DNA of 64,000 nucleotides from Bacteroidales bacterium (GCA_017465225.1 JAFTWQ010000022.1:1-64000); one strand, 5' to 3'; counted from the stretch's first letter, positions 33,204 through 43,499 are shown. Translations and numbers: made by a program. The notes: generated from the letters alone by a model not told the origin.

Positions 33204-34526
33204 ATGAAAAGAATCTTGATCGCATTGGCAGTGCTTCTTTCAGTACAGATGGCTGATGCACAGACAAAGACTCCAGAGGCTGCAAAGAAGGCAGTCGAGA
33301 GTGCAAAGGTAGCTGCAGCTAACCCTAAGAAGGCAGCAAAGGTCGCTACTTGGACAAAGCTTGCAACATCTTACATGGATGCTTACAACGCACCTGCAGG
33401 AAATGCATGGCTTGGAGCAAACAAGCAGGAACTCCAGATTATCATGGGTAACCAGAAGCCGACTTCAGTAGAGAACGTCGTTCTTAGTGGCGAGCAGCTC
33501 GTAAAGGAAGTTTACGCTGACAAGGAATTCTATTTCAGCCCTGCAGGCCAGCTCGTGATGATCAATGTCACAGCTCCTGTATATGAGGACGCCCTCGGCC
33601 TTGCTCTTGAGGCATACAAGAAGGCTGGTGAGGTTGACGTGAAGAATTCAAAGACCAAGGATATCAAGGCTGGTATCGAGAATATCGCCCGCAAGTATGT
33701 CGATGAGGGTATGAACTGGTATACTCTTGGTGATCTTGCAAAGGCAAGCCAGCTCTTCGAGAAGGCTGCTCTCGCTTCTGCAACAGAGCCTCTTGCAACT
33801 GTTGATACAACAGCTCTTTACAATGCAGGTTTTACTGCTTGGGCTGTGAAGGATTATGCACGCGCTCAGAAGTTCTTCGAGCAGTGCCTTGCTGCAAACT
33901 ACTATTATGAGGGTGGTGAGGTCTTCGCAAAGCTTGGAGACGTATACACTAACCTTGGTGACGCAAAGAAGGGCGCAGAGACTCTCGAGAAGGGATTCGT
34001 AATGTTCCCACAGAGCCAGAGCATCCTTATCGGTCTCATCAACTACTACATCACCAGCGGTGAGAATACAGACCGTCTCTTCGTTCTCATCGACGAGGCT
34101 AAGAAGAACGAGCCTAACAATGCTTCGCTCTATTATGTAGAGGGTAACATCTACAAGGAGCTCAAGAACATCGAGAAGGCTGTTGAGTCATATTACAAGT
34201 GCGCAGAGATCAACCCTGAGTATGAGTTCGGTTACATCGGAGCAGGTATCCTTTACTATGACCTTGCAATCGAGCTTCAGGAGAAGGCTTCAAACGAGTT
34301 CGATGACAAGAAGTACAATGCTCTCGTTGAGGAGTTCGAGCAGGCTCTCAAGAACGCTCTTGATCCATTCGAGAAGGCATACGCCATTTCAAAGGACAAC
34401 GAACTTAAGGTCAATATTGCAGAGTACCTTAAGAACATCTACTACCGCTTCAGCAGCAATGGCCCAGAGTATGAGGCAGGCTACAAGAAGTATGACGAGG
34501 TTGTAAAGACAAGACAGGCTAACTAA
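33204..34526 (+). CDS. Exported tetratricopeptide-repeat protein
   Basis: A signal peptide (about 1-19, ending MADAQ) precedes a mainly helical protein of 440 residues. TPR-like helices are seen at about 165-205 (YTLGDLAKASQLFEKAA), 215-245 (AWAVKDYARAQKFFEQCL), 250-280 (AKLGDVYTNLGDAKKGAETLEKG) and 320-350 (KELKNIEKAVESYYKCAEINP). Lys/Ala-rich composition at the N-terminus is notable. It is probably a periplasmic scaffold; no partner is known. It lies in the gyrA operon and ends at a terminator shared with phoH. Confidence 0.85.
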   Translation: MKRILIALAVLLSVQMADAQTKTPEAAKKAVESAKVAAANPKKAAKVATWTKLATSYMDAYNAPAGNAWLGANKQELQIIMGNQKPTSVENVVLSGEQLVKEVYADKEFYFSPAGQLVMINVTAPVYEDALGLALEAYKKAGEVDVKNSKTKDIKAGIENIARKYVDEGMNWYTLGDLAKASQLFEKAALASATEPLATVDTTALYNAGFTAWAVKDYARAQKFFEQCLAANYYYEGGEVFAKLGDVYTNLGDAKKGAETLEKGFVMFPQSQSILIGLINYYITSGENTDRLFVLIDEAKKNEPNNASLYYVEGNIYKELKNIEKAVESYYKCAEINPEYEFGYIGAGILYYDLAIELQEKASNEFDDKKYNALVEEFEQALKNALDPFEKAYAISKDNELKVNIAEYLKNIYYRFSSNGPEYEAGYKKYDEVVKTRQAN

Positions 34527-34545
34527 ACCTGGATGACATATCATG

Positions 34546-34580
34546 AAAAAGGGGAGACGGTCAGACCGTTTCCCCTTTTT
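34546..34580. terminator. Bidirectional terminator between the TPR protein and phoH genes
   Basis: A 17-base arm AAAAAGGGGAGACGGTC pairs with GACCGTTTCCCCTTTTT (one G-T pair; tight central loop) with T5 at the right. The phoH stop codon (34561-34563) and last codons lie inside the hairpin. Confidence 0.85.
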
Positions 34581-35508
34581 CGAATGCCTTTACAATCTTT
34601 GCTACCAGAGGGTGTCGGACAATGTCTTCGTTCCTGAAGAATATTGTCTTGATGCCCTTTATGTCTTTTGTGAGCTCGATGCCTTTGAGAAGGCCGGAGT
34701 CCTTCTTGTTAGGAAGGTCGACCTGGCTGGCATCTCCTGTGACGATGAATTTCGCGTCACATCCCATACGGGTGAGGAACATCTTCAGCTGGCTGAGGTT
34801 TGTGTTCTGGGCCTCGTCAAGGATGACACATGCCCTGTCGAGGGTGCGGCCTCTCATGTATGCCAATGGAGCTATCTGTATTGTGCCTTCGGCCATGAAT
34901 TCCTGAAGCCTCTTTGCCGGAATCATGTCGCCGAGTGCGTCATAGAGAGGCTGGAGGTATGGGTCGAGCTTGTCCTTAAGGTCTCCGGGCAGGAATCCGA
35001 GACGTTCTCCCGCCTCGACGGCTGGGCGTGTAAGTATTATCCTTTTGATCTCCCTGTTCTTCAATGCCCTGACAGCTAATGCTATGGCTACATATGTCTT
35101 TCCTGTTCCGGCAGGGCCGACCGCAAAGATGAGGTCATTCTCGAAATATGACTTTACCATCTCCTGCTGGGTGCGGTTCCTTGCCTTGATAGGCTTGCCG
35201 TCGTTGCCATGTACTATGACGGAATCTCCGCAAAGCTTGAACCTGTCCGGAGAACTTTCTCCGTCGAAAAGATCCTCTACGTCGTATGGAGTCACGTTCA
35301 TCTTATGCTCCCTTCTGTGGATTAGCATCTTCAGCTTGGTCTCGAACTCCTCGATGTCAGTATCCTTTCCGTCAAGGATTATCTCATTTCCCCTTGCAAC
35401 GACCTTGAGTTCCGGGAAATAGCTGCACAATGCTTCAAGGTTCTTGTTGGCTGCTCCATAGATCTCGATCGGGTCAATGGCTTCCAGCCTGATGTTCTTC
35501 TTACTCAT
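34561..35508 (-). CDS. phoH: PhoH-like ATPase
   Basis: The 315-residue protein has a KH-like N-terminal segment (about 10-95) and a PhoH ATPase domain with Walker A GPAGTGKTYVA (about residue 135), LTRPAVEAGERLGFLPGD, Walker B ACVILDEAQN and TGDASQVDLP. Members bind RNA and may act with ribosome-associated nucleases such as YbeY. The start overlaps the end of the CapA-like gene by eight bases, and the final residues EKGETV are encoded in the terminator hairpin. Confidence 0.92.
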   Translation of the reverse strand: MSKKNIRLEAIDPIEIYGAANKNLEALCSYFPELKVVARGNEIILDGKDTDIEEFETKLKMLIHRREHKMNVTPYDVEDLFDGESSPDRFKLCGDSVIVHGNDGKPIKARNRTQQEMVKSYFENDLIFAVGPAGTGKTYVAIALAVRALKNREIKRIILTRPAVEAGERLGFLPGDLKDKLDPYLQPLYDALGDMIPAKRLQEFMAEGTIQIAPLAYMRGRTLDRACVILDEAQNTNLSQLKMFLTRMGCDAKFIVTGDASQVDLPNKKDSGLLKGIELTKDIKGIKTIFFRNEDIVRHPLVAKIVKAFEKGETV

Positions 35509-36703
35509 TTATCTGTCTTATGTCTTTGATTCCTGTAATTCCGCTCACATGCCTGTATGTTTCCATCATCCTGTCATAGTCCCATCCGTTTTTCCATTCA
35601 TGTCTTCTGCCGACGAAATCCGCTACGGGTATGACCGTATATGAGTCGTTGTATCCTCCTGGCCTTGAACACCATAGATAGGTGAATTCCAGAGGAAGCG
35701 TCCTTATGTCTCCGTTTCCTTCCCTTACGACCTTAAGGGTCGCCATAAGCTCAAGCTGCGTGTTCTTTGCACTCATGTTCGATACTGCATTCCCCAATGA
35801 GTATGCCACAGGAACTTCCTTTGCTCCGTCCATTCCACAGACTGGCAAAGTCTGGAAATCCTGGATTACATGAGGGTGTGTCCCTATTATTATGTCGGCT
35901 CCGTTATCGGCAAGCCATTCGGCGGTCTCCTCCTGTCCGGATGAGTGGGTCAGCACATATTCGGTACCCCAGTGAGGCAGGACGATCGTGATGTCTGAAT
36001 CTTCCTCTTCTGATTCAGACAATGCAGAAATGATCTGCTGCCTCGATGAAAGATAATTGGTCCTGGGCCAATGGGAGCCAAGCCCCATGTTTGTCCCGTA
36101 TGTGAAGTTCAGCAGTGCAAGCTTTATTCCCTTTCTTCTGAATATCAAAGGGTTATTGCTGTTGAGCTCTTCTTCGTTACCGGCAAGTCCGGTGAACATC
36201 AACCCTCTTTCATCAGCCATCCTTCTGTATATCCCGACAGTCCTTTCGGCTCCCTTCGTCCCCTTGTCGAATATATGGTTGTTTGCTGCAAGGAATATGT
36301 CGAATCCGCAGTCGGCCAGATAGTCTGCAAGTGTGTCCGGCGCAGAAAAGCAAGGGTATCCGGAATATGGTTCTCCGGCAAGAGTGAATTCCATGTTTGC
36401 GACGGCCAGGTCCGCTTCCCGGATCTTGTCTTCAATCAGGCTGAAATATGAGCTGAAATCATAATCGGAGGCGCCTCTGCGGGCATTCGTAATCTGGTTG
36501 GAATGCATCATTACATCTCCCATGAACCTGACTGTAAGGGTGTCAGTGTTGTATATAGGCCTTACATACATGAGGGCTTTCGTCCATCTTTCCGGCATGG
36601 TGAGAGTCTGGGCGACAGCACTGCCGCCGGCCAGATGGAATGCTGTCATGGCGGCGAGAATAAGGCATATGCTATGTCTCTGCAGGAAACGCAATTGAAA
36701 CAA
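35501..36703 (-). CDS. CapA-family (poly-gamma-glutamate synthesis-like) metallophosphatase, exported
   Basis: A signal peptide (about 1-31, ending VAQT) precedes a CapA-type calcineurin-like domain: RFMGDVMMHSNQI with metal-binding Asp, NMEFTLAG, ANNHIFDKG (Asn-His motif), VLPHWGTEY and GTHPHVIQDF. The family includes PgsA/CapA, but many are wall-associated phosphoesterases of unknown substrate; no pgsBC genes are adjacent. It is co-transcribed with phoH (8-base overlap). The promoter is divergent from the SPOR lipoprotein gene. Confidence 0.86.
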   Translation of the reverse strand: MFQLRFLQRHSICLILAAMTAFHLAGGSAVAQTLTMPERWTKALMYVRPIYNTDTLTVRFMGDVMMHSNQITNARRGASDYDFSSYFSLIEDKIREADLAVANMEFTLAGEPYSGYPCFSAPDTLADYLADCGFDIFLAANNHIFDKGTKGAERTVGIYRRMADERGLMFTGLAGNEEELNSNNPLIFRRKGIKLALLNFTYGTNMGLGSHWPRTNYLSSRQQIISALSESEEEDSDITIVLPHWGTEYVLTHSSGQEETAEWLADNGADIIIGTHPHVIQDFQTLPVCGMDGAKEVPVAYSLGNAVSNMSAKNTQLELMATLKVVREGNGDIRTLPLEFTYLWCSRPGGYNDSYTVIPVADFVGRRHEWKNGWDYDRMMETYRHVSGITGIKDIRQINE

Positions 36704-36716
36704 TGGTTTAGGATTA

Positions 36717-36724
36717 CAAATATA
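36717..36724 (-). promoter_or_regulatory. -7 box of the CapA-like gene
   Basis: The minus strand reads TATATTTG, 14 bases before the start codon. Confidence 0.45.
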
Positions 36725-36735
36725 TCAAGAATTAT

Positions 36736-36766
36736 TTTGTCTCAGACCATTAAATCGTTAAATTTG
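36736..36766 (+). promoter_or_regulatory. Promoter of the SPOR lipoprotein gene
   Basis: TTTG (36736-36739), spacer of 19, then TAAATTTG (36759-36766), 25 bases before the ATG at 36791. Confidence 0.65.
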
Positions 36767-36790
36767 CACGAATACGCATTTTTGAGAGTT

Positions 36791-37345
36791 ATGAAAAGAT
36801 CAATATTGCTGCTCATCCTTTCCATGAGCCTGACCGTTACCGGATGCGACTTTTTCCGCATGGTTGCCGGAAGGCCTTCAAGCAAGGATATAGAGCATAA
36901 GAGAGTGGAGATAATGAAGGCCGAGGAGGCTGCACTTCAGGCAAGGCTTGACTCTATCGCGAAGGTGGAGGCCGAGGCGAAGAAGGCTGTGCAGGATTCC
37001 ATAGATGCCTTGGCATACATTGCGGAAAACAAGATAACGCTTCATAATGTGGCCAGACTCGGAGGCCTGGCAAAGGATGAACTGACAGATACGGCGTCAG
37101 GAACCCGCTATCGCGTGATGCTAGGCTCGTTCAGGGACCGCGGCAATGCCGAGAAGCTTATGGCCAAGGTCGGGGAGGCCGGAGATTTCGGCGCTCATCT
37201 CATAGTCCTTCGCAGCGGCATGATTGCTGTAGCTGCATGTCCTTCGGACAGGATTCAGAATGTGGTCTGGGGTCTGAAGGAACTCAAGACTCATCCTGTA
37301 TGTCCTGCGGATGCATGGATACTTAATTGTGATACGAATGACTAG
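36791..37345 (+). CDS. SPOR-domain lipoprotein
   Basis: The start at 36791 (MKRSILLLILSMSLTVTGCD) gives a lipoprotein signal with Cys19. A Glu/Lys/Ala-rich coiled helix (about 35-75) leads to a SPOR domain (about 100-183): GTRYRVMLGSFRDRGNAEKLMAKV and AVAACPSDRIQNVVWGLKEL. SPOR domains bind denuded peptidoglycan at division sites. The 184-residue protein likely sits in the periplasm attached to a membrane. Longer in-frame upstream starts are less likely because they would precede the promoter. The end overlaps the start of the next gene. Confidence 0.87.
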   Translation: MKRSILLLILSMSLTVTGCDFFRMVAGRPSSKDIEHKRVEIMKAEEAALQARLDSIAKVEAEAKKAVQDSIDALAYIAENKITLHNVARLGGLAKDELTDTASGTRYRVMLGSFRDRGNAEKLMAKVGEAGDFGAHLIVLRSGMIAVAACPSDRIQNVVWGLKELKTHPVCPADAWILNCDTND

Positions 37346-38702
37346 ATTTTTAAGGCTTGCTTCAACAGCGGTGATGCTGTTGATCTCATTTTCCGTTTCA
37401 GCCCAGTACCGTGGACAGAACTCGTACAGCGATCTTTATGACGGCGAGACTGTGTCTGCGATGAAAGGTCATGTGATGGAGCTTTCTGCTGCACACCTTG
37501 AGGGAAGGAAGGCTGGATCGGAAGGGGAAAAAGCTGCTGCTGAATATGTTACGGAAAGGCTTAAGGCGTATGGTGTGGACGTGATTTCTCCGTCAGAAGG
37601 CGAAATCTTCGGCATAAAGAAGGCGGATGGCGACACATTGACATCAAGAAACGTAATCGGCTTTGTCCAGGGATACGACAAGACTCTCCGCAACCAGTAT
37701 GTGCTTGTCGGAGCGAGACTTGACAATCTCGGAACCATGACAATGACCATAGACGGCAGACCGGTCGAAAGGGTCTATTACGGAGCCAATGGCAATGCTT
37801 CAGGACTCGCCATGCTTCTGGAACTCGCACGCATGGTGCAGACGAATTCCATCCTTTTCCGTCGTTCCGTACTTTTCGTGGCCTTCGGAGCTTCGGAGGA
37901 GACATTTGCAGGGTCATGGTATTTCCTGAACCGCTCGTTTTCCGATGCTGACAAGATCGATGCCATGATCAATCTTGATATGCTGGGGACCGGAAGCAAC
38001 GGATTCTATGCCTATACGGCCTCCAATGCGGATCTGGATGCTGTGATCAGAAGATTAAGCGGAGATCTTCAGCCTGTGCTGCCGGAAGTGACTGCTGCCG
38101 AGGTATATCCGTCGGATCACAGGGCTTTCTATGACAAGGAGATTCCTGCCGTTCATTTCACGACAGGCCGTTATCCGGAGCATGATACGGACAGGGACAC
38201 ACAGTCGATCCTTGATTATGAGATGATGGAGAGGGAACTGGAGTACATATATAACTTCACCGTTACGGTTGCAAACATGTCGTCAGCTCCGTCTTTCAGG
38301 CCTGATGAGGCTCCGGTACGCAAGAAGACTTATGATGATGTGGTGGCCTATAACGACTGCGATCAGCGTCCGTTGTTCCTGAACAGCCCGGATCCGCAGA
38401 AATTCCTGAGGGAATGGGTCTACAAATATCTCAAGTATCCGGAAAAGGCTGTACTTGAGGGAGTTCAGGGACGTGTTCTCGTTGATTTCATCATCGAGAA
38501 GGACGGCCGGGTGACAGAAGCAAGGATTGCCAAAGGTGTTTCCGATGAGCTGGACGCCGAGGCTCTGAAGGTCATCAATGCATCTCCTAAATGGAAACCG
38601 GGAAGGGTAGCCGGAGAAAAGGTCAGGACTTCCATGACTGTGCCTGTAGAATTCCGTCTTGAAAAGAAAGGCGGAAAATCAGGTTTCGGAATAAAGAAAT
38701 AA
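37338..38702 (+). CDS. M28-like (metal-site-degenerate) protein with C-terminal TonB domain
   Basis: A signal peptide (about 1-22, ending VSAQ) is followed by an M28 peptidase-like domain (~35-340). Expected metal ligands are altered: the His of GAHxD is Arg127 (VGARLDN) and the bridging Asp of GADDNASG is Asn151 (GANGNASG), while Glu187/Glu188 (ASEET), Asp214 and His261 (SDHRAF) remain. Residues ~365-450 form a TonB C-terminal domain ([20 protein letters not shown]). It is probably not a working aminopeptidase, perhaps a binding protein. I use the ATG at 37338, which overlaps the upstream stop (ATGACTAG). Confidence 0.8.
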   Translation: MTRFLRLASTAVMLLISFSVSAQYRGQNSYSDLYDGETVSAMKGHVMELSAAHLEGRKAGSEGEKAAAEYVTERLKAYGVDVISPSEGEIFGIKKADGDTLTSRNVIGFVQGYDKTLRNQYVLVGARLDNLGTMTMTIDGRPVERVYYGANGNASGLAMLLELARMVQTNSILFRRSVLFVAFGASEETFAGSWYFLNRSFSDADKIDAMINLDMLGTGSNGFYAYTASNADLDAVIRRLSGDLQPVLPEVTAAEVYPSDHRAFYDKEIPAVHFTTGRYPEHDTDRDTQSILDYEMMERELEYIYNFTVTVANMSSAPSFRPDEAPVRKKTYDDVVAYNDCDQRPLFLNSPDPQKFLREWVYKYLKYPEKAVLEGVQGRVLVDFIIEKDGRVTEARIAKGVSDELDAEALKVINASPKWKPGRVAGEKVRTSMTVPVEFRLEKKGGKSGFGIKK

Positions 38703-38705
38703 TAT

Positions 38706-38713
38706 TACTTTTG
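38706..38713 (+). promoter_or_regulatory. -7 box of leuS
   Basis: TACTTTTG lies 20 bases before the leuS start; the upstream TTTCG (38684-38688) is a poor -33. Confidence 0.45.
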
Positions 38714-38733
38714 TAAGATATATACATATACCT

Positions 38734-41499
38734 ATGGACTATAATTTTAAGGAAATCGAAAGTAAGTGGCAGTCATTCTGGGCTGCCAACCACACATTCA
38801 AGGCAGAGATCGACAATTCAAAGCCTAAATATTATGTTCTCGACATGTTCCCATATCCGTCAGGAGCGGGACTTCATGTGGGACACCCGCTCGGATACAT
38901 CGCGAGCGATATCTACAGCCGTTACAAGCGTCTTTGCGGCTTCAATGTACTTCATCCGATGGGATATGATGCCTTCGGACTTCCTGCAGAGCAGTATGCA
39001 ATACAGACAGGACAGCATCCGGCAGTGACTACCGAGAAGAACATCGCCCGTTATCGTGAGCAGATGGACAGGATAGGTTTCTCATACGACTGGTCGCGTG
39101 AGGTACGTACCTGTGATCCGGGATATTACAAGTGGACACAGTGGGCGTTCCTCCAGATGTTCGACAGCTGGTATGACAATGTCCGGCAGAAGGCCCGCCC
39201 TATAGCTGAGCTTGAAGCTGCATTCGCTGAAGGCGGAAGCGCAGCCGTTGACGCTGCTTGCGGCGATGTGGCTCCTTTTACCGCTGAAGAGTGGAAGGCA
39301 TTTGATGAAAAGCAGAAGGCTGCAGTCCTTATGCAGTACCGTATAGCTTACCAGGGAGAGACAGCTGTGAACTGGTGTCCGGCTCTCGGTACCGTACTCG
39401 CAAACGATGAGGTGAAGGAAGGATATTCTGTCCGTGGAGGCCATCCTGTCGAGCAGAAGAAGATGACCCAGTGGCAGCTTCGCGTATCTGCATATGCAGG
39501 CCGTCTCCTCGAGGATCTTGAGGATCTCGACTGGACTGATTCTCTCAAGGACATGCAGCGCAACTGGATCGGAAAGAGCCAGGGTGCCGAGATGGTCTTC
39601 AAGGTTTCAAACGGAACTGAAGAGTATGACATGACCATCTTCACCACCCGTGCGGATACTGTCTTCGGAGTTACATTCATGGTGCTTGCTCCTGAAAGCG
39701 AGTGGGTTGAGAAGCTTACTGTCGCAGAGCAGAAAGAGGCTGTAGAGGAATATCTCGCAATGGCTAAGAAGAAGACCGAGCGCGAGAGAATGATGGAGGC
39801 GAGAAAGGTGACAGGTGTCTTCACTGGTTCATATGCGACAAATCCTCTTACAGGAGAGAAGGTTCCTGTATGGATTTCTGAATATGTGCTTGCCGGATAC
39901 GGTACAGGCGCCATCATGGCCGTTCCTGCACACGACAGCCGCGACTATGCATTCGCAAGAACATTCGACCTCCCTGTGATTCCTCTCATCGAGGGCTGCG
40001 ACGTGAGCGAGTCAAGCTTCGATGCAAAGGAGGGAATCATGTGCAATTCAGGCTTCCTCAACGGAATGACCGTGAAGGAGGCGATTCCTGCTGCCATCGA
40101 TTATGTGGAGCAGCATGGCATCGGACGCAGAAAGATAAACTACCGTCTCCGTGATGCGATCTTCTCTCGTCAGAGATATTGGGGAGAGCCGTTCCCTATG
40201 TATTTCAAGGACGGTGTGGCTACTCCTATGAATCTTGAGGATCTTCCTCTCCAGCTTCCTGAAGTTGACAAGTTCCTTCCTACAGAGACAGGCGAACCAC
40301 CTCTCGGAAGAGCGGCTGACTGGACATATGAGGGCTATCCTATCGAGCTCAGCACAATGCCGGGCTTTGCAGGCAGCAGCGCCTACTATCTCCGTTATAT
40401 GGATCCTCACAATGACAAGGCGCTCGTAAGCCGTGAGGCAGATGAATATTGGAGAGATGTAGACCTCTATATCGGTGGTACAGAGCATGCTACAGGCCAT
40501 CTCATCTACTCACGTTTCTGGAACAAGTTCCTCTTCGACCTCGGTTATGTATGCGAGAAGGAACCATTCAGGAAGCTTATCAACCAGGGTATGATCCAGG
40601 GCCGTTCAAACTTCGTGTACCGAATCATCAATACGAATACATTCGTTTCATATGGTCTTAAGGATCAGTATGAGACAACAGAGATCCACGTGGATGTGAA
40701 CATCGTCCGTAACGACCGTCTCGACATCGAGGCATTCAAGGCATGGATGCCGGAGTTCGCTTCCGCCGAGTTCATTCTCGAGAATGACGAGTACATATGC
40801 GGATGGGCTATCGAGAAGATGTCCAAGTCTATGTTCAACGTGGTGAATCCGGATATGATCTGCGATACATACGGTGCTGATACCCTGCGTCTTTACGAGA
40901 TGTTCCTCGGTCCTCTCGAGCAGTCGAAACCATGGGATACAAAGGGTATCGATGGCGTGAACCGCTTCCTCAGGAAGGTGTGGAGAATGTTCTATGACCG
41001 TGACGGTTTCATCGTTACAGATGAGAAGGCGACACCGGACGAGCTCAAGGCTCTTCACAAGCTCATCGGCAAGGTGCGTACAGACATCGAGGCATTCTCG
41101 TTCAATACGACTGTCAGTGCATTCATGATCGCAGTGAACGAACTCAACGACCTCAAGTGCAGCAAGCGTGAGATCCTCGAACCGCTCATCATCCTCCTTG
41201 CTCCGTTCACTCCGCACATCGCAGAGGAACTTTGGGAGGCTCTCGGACACAAGGAAAGCATCACATATGCTTCATTCCCTGAGTACATCGAGGCATACAC
41301 TGTCGAGAACACATGTACATATGCGGTTTCGTTCAACGGAAAGACCCGCTTTACCGTAGAGCTTCCGATGGACATGAGCCGTGAGGATGTCGATGCACAT
41401 GTACGCGGCCTCGAGCAGACAGCGAAGTATGTTGCTGGCGGAAACATCGTCAAGGTGATCGTAGTGCCTGGCAAGATCGTGAACATTGTAGTGAAATAA
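38734..41499 (+). CDS. leuS: Leucyl-tRNA synthetase
   Basis: The class I synthetase has the HIGH-type motif in [17 protein letters not shown] (about residues 37-53) and KMSKS in [11 protein letters not shown] (about residue 690). The CP1 editing region contains TRADTVFG and [10 protein letters not shown], which recognise and hydrolyse mischarged tRNA. Length 921 is normal. A pair of yitT genes follow at 13 and 3 bases, possibly in the same transcript. Confidence 0.97.
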   Translation: MDYNFKEIESKWQSFWAANHTFKAEIDNSKPKYYVLDMFPYPSGAGLHVGHPLGYIASDIYSRYKRLCGFNVLHPMGYDAFGLPAEQYAIQTGQHPAVTTEKNIARYREQMDRIGFSYDWSREVRTCDPGYYKWTQWAFLQMFDSWYDNVRQKARPIAELEAAFAEGGSAAVDAACGDVAPFTAEEWKAFDEKQKAAVLMQYRIAYQGETAVNWCPALGTVLANDEVKEGYSVRGGHPVEQKKMTQWQLRVSAYAGRLLEDLEDLDWTDSLKDMQRNWIGKSQGAEMVFKVSNGTEEYDMTIFTTRADTVFGVTFMVLAPESEWVEKLTVAEQKEAVEEYLAMAKKKTERERMMEARKVTGVFTGSYATNPLTGEKVPVWISEYVLAGYGTGAIMAVPAHDSRDYAFARTFDLPVIPLIEGCDVSESSFDAKEGIMCNSGFLNGMTVKEAIPAAIDYVEQHGIGRRKINYRLRDAIFSRQRYWGEPFPMYFKDGVATPMNLEDLPLQLPEVDKFLPTETGEPPLGRAADWTYEGYPIELSTMPGFAGSSAYYLRYMDPHNDKALVSREADEYWRDVDLYIGGTEHATGHLIYSRFWNKFLFDLGYVCEKEPFRKLINQGMIQGRSNFVYRIINTNTFVSYGLKDQYETTEIHVDVNIVRNDRLDIEAFKAWMPEFASAEFILENDEYICGWAIEKMSKSMFNVVNPDMICDTYGADTLRLYEMFLGPLEQSKPWDTKGIDGVNRFLRKVWRMFYDRDGFIVTDEKATPDELKALHKLIGKVRTDIEAFSFNTTVSAFMIAVNELNDLKCSKREILEPLIILLAPFTPHIAEELWEALGHKESITYASFPEYIEAYTVENTCTYAVSFNGKTRFTVELPMDMSREDVDAHVRGLEQTAKYVAGGNIVKVIVVPGKIVNIVVK

Positions 41500-41512
41500 C
41501 TGTTTCAAACCT

Positions 41513-42424
41513 ATGAAAACCAATAAGATACTGGGGGTTCTCTGGGATTACTTCCTGATGACCATCGGCTCTCTGATCTTCTGTATGGCGTGGACCTCGT
41601 TCGTGATTCCGAACGGTCTTGCCAGCGGCGGACTGACGGGTTTCTGTACCATTCTCCAGTATGGTACGGGAATACCTGTGGGAGTGACATATCCTATATT
41701 GAATGTGGCACTTCTGCTGCTCGGATTCCTTGCTCTCGGCAAAGGATTCGGATTCAAGACCATCTATGTCATTGCCTTGACATCGGTACTCTTCGATGTG
41801 CTTCCGATGTTTCCTCAGCTTGAGGTCATGATGGATGAGAAGCTGCTTGTGGCCCTGGTCGGAGCGGCTCTGGAGTCTGTCGGCATCGGTCTTGTGCTTC
41901 TCCGTGGAGGAAGTACAGGAGGTACGGACATCATTGCCATGATGATAAACAAGTACTGGCCGGTATCGCCAGGAAGGGTATATCTCATTACTGACCTTGT
42001 GATTATATCCAGCCTTCTTTTCGTGCCTGGCAAGGGACTCGTGGACATGATCTATGCCTATGTGATGATGCTCGGATTCTCTTTCGGAGTGGACTATGTG
42101 CTTCTCGGAAACAAGTCATCAGTGCAGATTCTCGTGTTCTCGTCAAAATATGAGGAGATCGCCAATCATATCATCCACAATCTTGACAGGGGTGTGACTG
42201 CACTTCAGTCTGTTGGCTGGTATTCACAGAAGGAAAGCAAGGTCCTTCTCATTGTAGCCAGAAAGCAGCAGCTGAACGGTGTCATCAATGAAATCAAGAA
42301 CATTGACAGGAACGCCTTCATTTCAGTTTCGACTGCAATGAGTGTGTTCGGCGAAGGTTTCGAGGAGGTCAAGACCGGCCTTAAGCTCAAGAAAAACAAT
42401 AAGGAACAGAAAACGGAGGATTAA
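41513..42424 (+). CDS. YitT family membrane protein (first of a tandem pair)
   Basis: The N-terminal 210 residues carry about five to six membrane helices of the YitT/DUF161 type (WTSFVIPNGLASGGLTGF, RGGSTGGTDIIAMMINKYWPVSPGRVYLITD). The C-terminal part (~215-300) is a DUF2179-type soluble domain with DRGVTALQSVGWYSQKESKVLLIVARKQ. The function is unknown; the soluble domain may bind a small ligand. It is followed after three bases by a paralogue. Confidence 0.86.
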   Translation: MKTNKILGVLWDYFLMTIGSLIFCMAWTSFVIPNGLASGGLTGFCTILQYGTGIPVGVTYPILNVALLLLGFLALGKGFGFKTIYVIALTSVLFDVLPMFPQLEVMMDEKLLVALVGAALESVGIGLVLLRGGSTGGTDIIAMMINKYWPVSPGRVYLITDLVIISSLLFVPGKGLVDMIYAYVMMLGFSFGVDYVLLGNKSSVQILVFSSKYEEIANHIIHNLDRGVTALQSVGWYSQKESKVLLIVARKQQLNGVINEIKNIDRNAFISVSTAMSVFGEGFEEVKTGLKLKKNNKEQKTED

Positions 42425-42427
42425 TAT

Positions 42428-43369
42428 ATGTCTGCAAAGAAGATACTTCAGACTTCATGGGCGACTCTGGTGAAAGAGTATGCTCTGGTGACGCTGGGAG
42501 TCGTTTCATATGCTTTGGGATGGAGCATTTTCCTCCTTCCTAACAATCTGATCGGCGGAGGCGTTTCCGGATTCGCTTCCATCCTCATGTACGCGACCGG
42601 CATACCTATGGGCGCGACATATTTTGTGATAAACATCCTTCTCCTTATCATCGGAACGAAGATTCTTGGTACAGGATTCGGAGGCAAGACGATCTATGCG
42701 ATCGTAATGACTTCGATCATGCTCGGACTCATGCCGAAGATCATTCCTGCTGATTTCATCCATGAATTTGCATTGTCCAACGGAAAGCTCATATGTACAT
42801 TCCTGGGTGGAGCGATCGCCGGTCTCGGTATCGGTCTTTCGATCTCGCAGGGAGGAAGTACCGGCGGTACGGATATCGTGGCTCTCCTGTGGTGCAAGTT
42901 CCATGCTGCTTCTCCAGGAAGGGTGATCCTCATAATCGACGTCGGAATCATTCTTTCGTCCCTTCTTTTCCCTTCATACACCGAAGCCGGAGACCTTCTG
43001 CCTTTCACTGAAAAACTGGCGGTAGTGATGTACGGTCTCATCCAGGTTACTGTAAGCGGATATGCCATTGACCTTTATCTTTCCGGTTCGAAGCAGTCAG
43101 TCCAGGCCTTCATCTTCACAAAGAAGGTTACGGAGATGGCCGATGCCATTGCATTTGACATGAAGAGAGGAGTAACTGTCATTCCGGCAAAGGGATGGTA
43201 TTCCAAGGAAGAGAAGAATGTGATTATGGTCGTGACAAGAAAGACAGACCTGAACCTCCTTCTCCGTTATGTGAAGACAATAGATCCTGATGCATTCCTC
43301 TCGGTTTCTTCAGTCATGGGAGTATACGGACAGGGATTTGATACGATCAAGGTGAAGACTGGCAAGTAG
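42428..43369 (+). CDS. YitT family membrane protein (second of a tandem pair)
   Basis: This 313-residue paralogue of the preceding gene has the same layout: helices with LLPNNLIGGGVSGFASIL and SQGGSTGGTDIVALLWCKFHAASPGRVILI, then the DUF2179-like MKRGVTVIPAKGWYSKEEKNVIMVV. The two proteins are alike throughout but not near-identical, so the duplication is old. Close spacing suggests they are made together and may assemble as partners. Confidence 0.86.
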   Translation: MSAKKILQTSWATLVKEYALVTLGVVSYALGWSIFLLPNNLIGGGVSGFASILMYATGIPMGATYFVINILLLIIGTKILGTGFGGKTIYAIVMTSIMLGLMPKIIPADFIHEFALSNGKLICTFLGGAIAGLGIGLSISQGGSTGGTDIVALLWCKFHAASPGRVILIIDVGIILSSLLFPSYTEAGDLLPFTEKLAVVMYGLIQVTVSGYAIDLYLSGSKQSVQAFIFTKKVTEMADAIAFDMKRGVTVIPAKGWYSKEEKNVIMVVTRKTDLNLLLRYVKTIDPDAFLSVSSVMGVYGQGFDTIKVKTGK

Positions 43370-43425
43370 TTTTCTTTCAAAAAAGTTCAAAACTTTTCAA
43401 AAAAAGAAAAATGTGACGAATAATG

Positions 43426-43451
43426 GCCCTCACAGAGCATTCTGTGAGGGC
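43426..43451 (+). terminator. Terminator after the second yitT gene
   Basis: A perfect 11-bp stem (43426-43436 with 43441-43451) with a 4-base loop and the following TATTTG. Confidence 0.75.
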
Positions 43452-43459
43452 TATTTGCG

Positions 43460-43467
43460 TATTTTTG
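43460..43467 (+). promoter_or_regulatory. -7 box of the AraC-type regulator gene
   Basis: TATTTTTG, 32 bases before the ATG at 43500, directly after a terminator hairpin. Confidence 0.5.
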
Positions 43468-43499
43468 TCACTTCATGTAATGTCAAAAATGAAACATCT

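Noticed and set aside
36503..36790. Upstream extension of the SPOR lipoprotein frame
   Set aside because: It would place translation before the promoter at 36736-36766 and across the divergent CapA-like gene, and it hides a perfect lipoprotein signal starting at 36791.
43370..43420. A-rich stretch after the second yitT gene as a possible promoter or AT-rich element
   Set aside because: No TAnnTTTG box is present and the following hairpin explains the region as the transcript end.
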